A stretch of DNA of 5,079 bases from CAZIOH01 sp964540815 (GTDB taxonomy: Bacteria; Myxococcota_A; Polyangia; Fen-1088), in assembly GCA_964540815.1 (NCBI GenBank), contig CAZIOH010000184.1, positions 1 to 5,079 of the forward strand, given 5' to 3'. Below are positions 1 through 5,079 of this stretch, one piece after another. The notes under the pieces were generated by a model. It saw only the letters and a list, made by a program, of their open reading frames with translations. It made no database searches and had not been told where the DNA came from. The first letter of the stretch is position 1; each line of letters opens with the position of its first letter. Position numbers and translations under genes: made by a program.

Positions 1-70
1 TCCCCGTGGCAACGGCGTGGCAAAGCCGCCATCGCGTCCAAAATTCGCATGTAATTACGGTGTGTTACTG
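1..70. other. Edge region with no gene seen
   Basis: This stretch lies 3' of tRNA-Glu (minus strand) and runs to the window edge. I see no open frame that looks coding. It holds an imperfect 11-bp tandem repeat (6-16 and 17-27, both beginning GTGGCAA), a small GC hairpin (GGC 19-21 with GCC 25-27) and the 8-bp palindrome GTAATTAC at 51-58. There is no hairpin followed by a T-run that would mark a Rho-independent terminator for the tRNA transcript. Confidence 0.5.
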
Positions 71-145
71 CGACCCCAGAGGGATTCGAACCCTCGTTCG
101 TGGCTTGAAGGGCCACTGTCCTAGGCCGGGCTAGACGATGGGGTC
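71..145 (-). tRNA. tRNA-Glu, anticodon UUC
   Basis: On the minus strand this folds into a full cloverleaf. The 7-bp acceptor stem pairs GACCCCA with TGGGGTC. The D arm is GUCU/GGAC with G18-G19 in the loop. The anticodon stem is GUGGC/GCCAC, and the T arm is GAGGG/CCCUC around UUCGAAU. The discriminator base is G, and CCA is not encoded (the next bases are CAG), so CCA must be added after transcription. The seven-base anticodon loop reads CCUUCAA, giving anticodon UUC (Glu). The D arm matches bacterial tRNA-Glu. The odd point is that position 33, before the anticodon, is C rather than the near-universal U. Confidence 0.95.
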
Positions 146-160
146 TGAAACGAGGTCGCA

Positions 161-201
161 TTCATAGAGAAAGGGGGGCGCGGGTGCAAGCAATCCTTTT
201 T
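161..201 (-). promoter_or_regulatory. Predicted sigma70-type promoter of tRNA-Glu
   Basis: On the minus strand there is a -35-like TTGCAC (184-189), a 17-bp spacer and a -10-like TATGAA (161-166). Transcription would start near 154, about 9 nt before the mature tRNA 5' end. Just upstream of the -35, at 197-201, is an A5 tract in the position of an UP element. The bases between -10 and start are GC-rich (GCGACC), as is common in stringently controlled stable-RNA promoters. Spacing and position relative to the tRNA are the main support; each box is an imperfect match to consensus. Confidence 0.55.
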
Positions 202-266
202 GCTCCGGCGGGGATTGGCGACGGGGGCGTCACTCGCGCCGCCCCGATTCGCGGGATCGCGCGGGC

Positions 267-295
267 TTGCGTTTCGCGACGGGCCGGCGCATAGT
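267..295 (+). promoter_or_regulatory. Possible promoter of the 347-970 gene
   Basis: TTGCGT (267-272), a 17-bp spacer and CATAGT (290-295) form a weak sigma70-like pair that would start transcription near 302, leaving a leader of about 45 nt. Right at that point is an imperfect inverted repeat, CTGAA (302-306) and TTCAG (313-317), which could be an operator or a small stem. This short AT-richer patch stands out in a GC-rich surrounding. The -35 match is only three of six bases, so this is tentative. Confidence 0.3.
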
Positions 296-346
296 TACAG
301 ACTGAACATAGTTTCAGCCCTCCTCTCGCCGTGAGCCCGGTGCGCC

Positions 347-970
347 ATGAACAACAGCCAGCGACCCGCCCGAAAGTCACCTTCGCGCCAGACGCGCCTG
401 GTTTCGCGCCGGGTCGAGCGCCTGGAGGCTGACGGGGAGACCCACCGGCGCGACTGTGAGTGCGCGCGCTGCGATGCGGGGTTCGTTCCCTCGGAGGGCG
501 AGCGTCGAATCGTCCAGAGGAGCGCGCGCCGTCGCGACGAGCTCGGGCGCGCGCGGGCGGTGGCGCTCCGGGCGAGGGAGCGCCGCCGGGAGCGAGAGCG
601 TCTGCGCCAGCTCGACCTGCAGTCCTTCTTCGCGCGCTCGAACGCCGCGACGGACGCCGAGATCGCCCGGTTGCGGGCCTTGCGGGCTCGTGCGCTCGAG
701 GATCGCCGGCTCGACCTGCTGCTCGGCCTGCGCAACGCCGGGCTCTCGCTGGCAGCCGCGATCGCGGAGGTCGACCGCGCGAATCTCCCCGATGGCTCCA
801 GGCCCGACAACGACAATGCCGTCGCTCCGGCTGCGGACCCGGCTCGTGGTCAGATGGCCGACCAGGCTCCGGTTTCTCCGCCGGGCCAGCATCGGGATCC
901 GGATCAGGCTCAGCATGGTCCTCGCGAACCGCCTGCTTCACGCCACGAGTCCCTGAAGCTCTTCTCGTGA
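347..970 (+). CDS. Hypothetical basic protein with CxCxxC cluster
   Basis: I do not recognise this 207-residue protein. Supporting a real gene: almost every codon ends in G or C, the frame spans the whole gap between the two tRNA genes, and an in-frame stop at 332-334 makes the ATG at 347 the first usable start. No Shine-Dalgarno sequence is visible. The N-terminus is Arg/Ser-rich and basic. Cys37, Cys39 and Cys42 form a CxCxxC cluster followed by DAGF, which could bind a metal, although only three cysteines are clustered. Residues about 55-135 are very rich in Arg, Glu, Ala and Leu and should be helical or coiled-coil. A more hydrophobic helix (LLLGLRNAGLSLAAAIAEV) follows, and the tail is Pro/Gln/Asp-rich and probably disordered. 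There is no signal peptide or membrane segment. The composition suggests a cytoplasmic, perhaps nucleic-acid-binding protein; that is inference only. Other open frames overlap it, but none has as convincing a composition. Confidence 0.55.
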   Translation: MNNSQRPARKSPSRQTRLVSRRVERLEADGETHRRDCECARCDAGFVPSEGERRIVQRSARRRDELGRARAVALRARERRRERERLRQLDLQSFFARSNAATDAEIARLRALRARALEDRRLDLLLGLRNAGLSLAAAIAEVDRANLPDGSRPDNDNAVAPAADPARGQMADQAPVSPPGQHRDPDQAQHGPREPPASRHESLKLFS

Positions 971-1006
971 GCGCTGGGCGCGTCCCGATCGCGCCCCCTC
1001 TCCTTG

Positions 1007-1079
1007 TGGGCCCAGCAGGGATTGAACCTGCGACCAGAGGATTAAAAGTCCCCTGCTCTACCAGCTGAGCTATAGGCCC
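1007..1079 (-). tRNA. tRNA-Lys, anticodon UUU
   Basis: The minus strand folds as a 73-nt cloverleaf. The acceptor stem pairs GGGCCUA with UGGGCCC (one U-G pair). The D arm contains AGCUCAGCUGGUAGAGC, the classic elongator pattern. The anticodon stem is GGGGA/UCCUC, the loop CUUUUAA gives anticodon UUU (Lys), and the T arm is GCAGG/CCUGC around UUCAAUC. The discriminator is A. The following bases are CAA, so CCA is not encoded. The anticodon loop is canonical, with U33. Confidence 0.96.
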
Positions 1080-1090
1080 GACGTCGCGGT

Positions 1091-1096
1091 GTCATA
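1091..1096 (-). promoter_or_regulatory. Predicted -10 box of tRNA-Lys promoter
   Basis: On the minus strand TATGAC (1091-1096), preceded by GC, sits 11 bp upstream of the mature tRNA-Lys 5' end. It resembles the TATGAA box of the tRNA-Glu promoter, and the bases between box and tRNA (ACCGCGACGT) are GC-rich in the same way. The -35 region is weak (TTCCCT at 17 bp). Only the -10 element is called. Confidence 0.4.
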
Positions 1097-1195
1097 GCGC
1101 TTCCTGACTCAAAAGGGAACGGCGAAACGTGCGCCGCCGGTGCGGCTCGACGCCTGCTTCCGCCCCGGCGGCTCGGCCGCGCGCGCGGGCCGACG

Positions 1196-1204
1196 TGATA
1201 CAGT
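1196..1204 (+). promoter_or_regulatory. Possible extended -10 promoter of zapA
   Basis: TGATACAGT reads as TGn plus TACAGT, an extended -10 element with four of six core matches. No -35-like hexamer lies 17 bp upstream, which extended -10 promoters can tolerate. A start about 7 nt downstream falls at 1211-1212, on the first base of the zapA GTG, which would make the mRNA leaderless. A GC-rich inverted repeat (CGGCC 1174-1178, GGCCG 1188-1192) lies just upstream. Confidence 0.3.
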
Positions 1205-1211
1205 TGCCGAG

Positions 1212-1496
1212 GTGAAGCGTTCGGTCACGGTCCAGGTCGCCGGGCAGCGTTACACGCTCAAGACCGACCACGAAGACAAGTTCGTCCGCGCGCTCGCTGC
1301 CCACGTCGACGCGAAGTTCCGCGACGTTCAGAAGAGCACCCGCAGTCCCGACACCCAGTCCGTGGCGATCTTGACCGCCTTGCAACTGGCCGAGGAGCTG
1401 TTCCAGACCCGCGAGGCGATGGCCAGCCTCCGCAAGCAGATTCGCGAGAAAGCTCGGGCGTTGCTTGACTACCTGGCGAAGGTGGGGCGAGTATGA
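1212..1496 (+). CDS. zapA: Cell division protein ZapA
   Basis: This 94-residue protein binds FtsZ at midcell and promotes bundling and stability of the Z ring in the cytoplasm. The sequence has the ZapA layout. An N-terminal strand segment (SVTVQVAGQRYTLKTD, residues 4-19) is followed by a helical head with the typical HVDAKFRDV segment (about 32-40). A long helix then runs from SVAILTALQLAEEL (about 54-67) to the C-terminus, which forms the dimerisation coiled coil in the family. I chose GTG 1212 because it places the start at the family's usual MKxxVTVxVxG beginning. An in-frame GTG at 1140 would add 24 Arg/Ala-rich residues unlike ZapA. No Shine-Dalgarno precedes 1212. It is the first gene of the plus-strand cluster and lies directly upstream of the 6S candidate, the order expected in proteobacteria. 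Its stop codon TGA lies inside a TATGAA motif. Confidence 0.9.
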   Translation: MKRSVTVQVAGQRYTLKTDHEDKFVRALAAHVDAKFRDVQKSTRSPDTQSVAILTALQLAEELFQTREAMASLRKQIREKARALLDYLAKVGRV

Positions 1497-1529
1497 AGCG
1501 CAAGTTTCGTTTTGGCAGTTTTTTGGGAA

Positions 1530-1700
1530 CACCGCTTCGCCATTGGCGAACGTCTCCATAGGGACAGTCCTCCTTGGACCCACGATTTACCTGACGTTGC
1601 CGAACAGAAGCAGTGGCATCCCGCACCTGGCGCCTTGCGCGCGGTGGGGGCAAATGGTTCCGGCCGATTCAGTTTCGCTGATAGACAGAAAACGCGGGTT
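1530..1700 (+). ncRNA. ssrS: Candidate 6S RNA (ssrS), ends approximate
   Basis: 6S RNA mimics an open promoter and binds sigma70-RNA polymerase in stationary phase. Two lines support the call. First, synteny: ssrS commonly lies between zapA and the cyclo-ligase gene ygfA, exactly this gap, and the gap is less GC-rich than its flanks. Second, fold: 1542-1551 pairs with 1672-1682 (10 bp including G-U, with one bulged U), 1561-1565 (GGGAC) with 1657-1661 (GTTCC), and 1567-1572 with 1646-1651 (six pairs, two of them G-U). This leaves a large bubble whose 3' side has a local hairpin (GCGC 1630-1633, loop CTT, GCGC 1637-1640), the long-rod-with-central-bubble shape of 6S. CCGC 1532-1535 with GCGG 1694-1697 may extend the end. 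Pairing was done by eye, not by energy calculation. No clear dedicated promoter is seen; TATGAA at 1492-1497 would start a precursor near 1504. The 3' part overlaps the next coding frame. Confidence 0.7.
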
Positions 1701-2343
1701 GCGACAGGCGATGACCGAGCGGCGGTTGGGGCTCGGGGTCGCCGAGCGCACGCGTGCCTGCGCGCTCGCCACCCGGCGTCTCGCAGCGCTCCCGGAGCTG
1801 GCGACCGCGATCGCCCGTGGCCACGTCGTCGCCGGGTTCGTGTCCACCCGCGCCGAGCTCGATCCCGAGCCGGCCCTGGCCGAAGCCCGGGCTCGCGGCG
1901 CCACCGTGGCCTACCCCCGCATCGGGGCGGGTCGCCCGCGGCTCCAGTTCCACGTCGCCCCGCGCGACGCGCTGGTGTCCGGGGCCTTCGGTCTCTGGGA
2001 GCCCCCGCCGACGGCGCGGGCGGTGCCCCCCGAGGAGATTGGCTTCTTGCTGGTCCCCGGTCTCGCCTTCGATCGATTCGGCCATCGTCTGGGCTTCGGC
2101 GGCGGCTTCTACGACGAGTGGCTGGAGATCGCGTCCGGGAGCGCGCCGGAGCGGGCGGCGCGATCGGGGCAGGCGGTGATTGCCTTCGCCTACGACTTTC
2201 AAGTGGTCGACGACTGTCCCGCCGGCCCCGAGGACCGCGCGGTGGATCGCATCGTGACCGAGCTGCGAACGATGACCTGCGAGCGGCCGACGGCAGCAGC
2301 CCCGCTTGCGCCCCTCGAATCGCCGACCCCGGAGGGGAGCTGA
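1654..2343 (+). CDS. ygfA: 5-formyltetrahydrofolate cyclo-ligase
   Basis: The enzyme (MTHFS/Fau family) uses ATP to convert 5-formyltetrahydrofolate to 5,10-methenyltetrahydrofolate in the cytoplasm, returning a dead-end folate to the one-carbon pool. Counting from ATG 1654 (229 residues; family about 180-200), the N-terminal basic motif KRGLRQAMTERR is at 13-24, the segment FVSTRAELD at 62-70, and the signature VPGLAFDRFGHRLGFGGGFYD at 134-154, whose glycine-rich loop and Tyr-Asp form the ATP/folate site. The chain ends with about 25 Pro/Ala-rich residues that look like an unstructured extension. The start is uncertain. ATG 1654 has a G-rich SD-like run (1643-1650). ATG 1711 corresponds to the E. 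coli protein's start but would cut off K13 and R17. Codons 1678-1698 include ATA, AGA and AAA, unusual here, probably because they overlap the 6S candidate. The stop is 3 nt before rny, implying one transcript. Confidence 0.88.
   Translation: MVPADSVSLIDRKRGLRQAMTERRLGLGVAERTRACALATRRLAALPELATAIARGHVVAGFVSTRAELDPEPALAEARARGATVAYPRIGAGRPRLQFHVAPRDALVSGAFGLWEPPPTARAVPPEEIGFLLVPGLAFDRFGHRLGFGGGFYDEWLEIASGSAPERAARSGQAVIAFAYDFQVVDDCPAGPEDRAVDRIVTELRTMTCERPTAAAPLAPLESPTPEGS
2331..2339 (+). promoter_or_regulatory. Ribosome binding site of rny
   Basis: GGAGGGGAG ends 7 nt before the GTG at 2347 and lies inside the last codons of the cyclo-ligase gene. It is the best Shine-Dalgarno sequence among the plus-strand genes here. 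It supports GTG 2347 as the rny start and points to coupled translation across the TGACCCGTG junction. Confidence 0.75.
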
Positions 2344-2346
2344 CCC

Positions 2347-3891
<1,545 letters not shown>

Positions 3892-3897
<6 letters not shown>

Positions 3898-3924
3898 CCT
3901 GACCAAGGCGGAGAAAGTAGCCTG
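3892..3924 (+). repeat. 10-bp direct repeat spanning rny stop codon
   Basis: AAGTAGCCTG occurs at 3892-3901, covering the last lysine codon and TAG stop of rny, and again at 3915-3924, 23 bp downstream. The second copy carries no gene end of its own. It may be a small local duplication or chance. Confidence 0.5.
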
Positions 3925-3974
3925 GCGGGAAGGCCAACGGTCTATGGTGCCTGGAACTCCTGGTACCACCGGCT

Positions 3975-4055
3975 GCTCGGGCGAGCGTAGCGCGGCTGTG
4001 CCGCGCGGAGCGAGGGGGGCGCGGGGACGTGCGAGCGGCAGCGAGCCACGTCCCC
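3975..4055. repeat. Hairpin-rich GC element between convergent genes
   Basis: Three inverted repeats follow one another: GCTCG/CGAGC (3975-3979, 3982-3986), a perfect 7-bp stem GCGCGGC/GCCGCGC with a TGT loop (3990-3996, 4000-4006), and a perfect 9-bp stem GGGGACGTG/CACGTCCCC with a 15-nt loop (4023-4031, 4047-4055). Short words such as GAGCG recur between them. No open frame here looks coding. The position between rny and the convergent cytochrome gene, together with this repetitive palindromic style, resembles a REP-type dispersed intergenic repeat. That family membership cannot be shown from one copy. Confidence 0.6.
4023..4055. terminator. Possible bidirectional terminator hairpin
   Basis: The perfect 9-bp GC stem starts 8 nt beyond the stop of the minus-strand cytochrome gene and 126 nt beyond the stop of rny, so it could end transcription from either side. 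Neither side has a T-run, so it is not a classical Rho-independent terminator. It could act in mRNA 3'-end stabilisation or transcript blocking. Confidence 0.4.
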
Positions 4056-4062
4056 GATACAA

Positions 4063-5079
<1,017 letters not shown>

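Noticed and set aside
162..941. Long minus-strand and alternative plus-strand frames overlapping the 347-970 gene
   Set aside because: The minus-strand frame runs over the tRNA-Glu promoter and is Arg/Pro-rich without structure. A plus frame reaching 1068 runs into tRNA-Lys. The 347-970 frame has the best codon pattern and a plausible domain layout.
71..1079. A tRNA-flanked genomic island with att sites
   Set aside because: No direct repeat of either tRNA 3' end is found in the window and no integrase is present. The tRNAs share only their T-arm consensus.
1140..1211. N-terminal extension of zapA from GTG 1140
   Set aside because: The extra 24 residues are Arg/Ala-rich, do not match ZapA, and cover the predicted promoter. 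The family start fits GTG 1212.
4023..4055. A classical Rho-independent terminator
   Set aside because: The stem is strong, but neither strand has a following T-run. It is listed only as a possible terminator.

Overview
This is a short, very GC-rich bacterial window. GC is extreme in the coding regions and drops visibly only in the 1500-1700 spacer. The combination of ZapA, a probable 6S RNA, 5-formyltetrahydrofolate cyclo-ligase and RNase Y, together with a multihaem c-type cytochrome and tRNA genes without an encoded CCA, suggests a Gram-negative of the former Deltaproteobacteria (Myxococcota/Desulfobacterota-like). This is an inference from gene content. No 16S or other taxonomic marker is present.

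Layout. Positions 71-1079 hold two minus-strand tRNA genes, tRNA-Glu(UUC) at 71-145 and tRNA-Lys(UUU) at 1007-1079. Between them, on the plus strand, lies an unrecognised basic protein gene (347-970) with a CxCxxC cluster. Positions 1080-1211 are a divergent promoter region. From 1212 to 3897 runs a plus-strand housekeeping cluster: zapA (cell division), a structured spacer that I read as the 6S RNA gene ssrS, a 5-formyltetrahydrofolate cyclo-ligase gene (ygfA/fau family), and rny (RNase Y, 3 nt after the cyclo-ligase stop). The order zapA - 6S - cyclo-ligase is a well-known proteobacterial arrangement. Positions 3898-4062 separate convergent genes and hold a dense set of GC-rich hairpins. From 4063 to the window end, on the minus strand, is the C-terminal part of a three-CxxCH c-type cytochrome related to dihaem cytochrome c peroxidases. 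Its N-terminus, including any signal peptide, lies outside the window.

How the parts relate. The plus-strand cluster joins a Z-ring stabiliser, a global RNA regulator of RNA polymerase, a folate-salvage enzyme and a membrane-anchored mRNA-decay endonuclease. It is a growth- and stationary-phase-linked housekeeping block. I see no mobile element, CRISPR array or defence system. The points most worth a second look are the 6S candidate overlapping the cyclo-ligase start, C33 in tRNA-Glu, the hairpin-rich element after rny, the three-haem cytochrome with its glycine microsatellite, and the orphan CxCxxC protein between the tRNAs.
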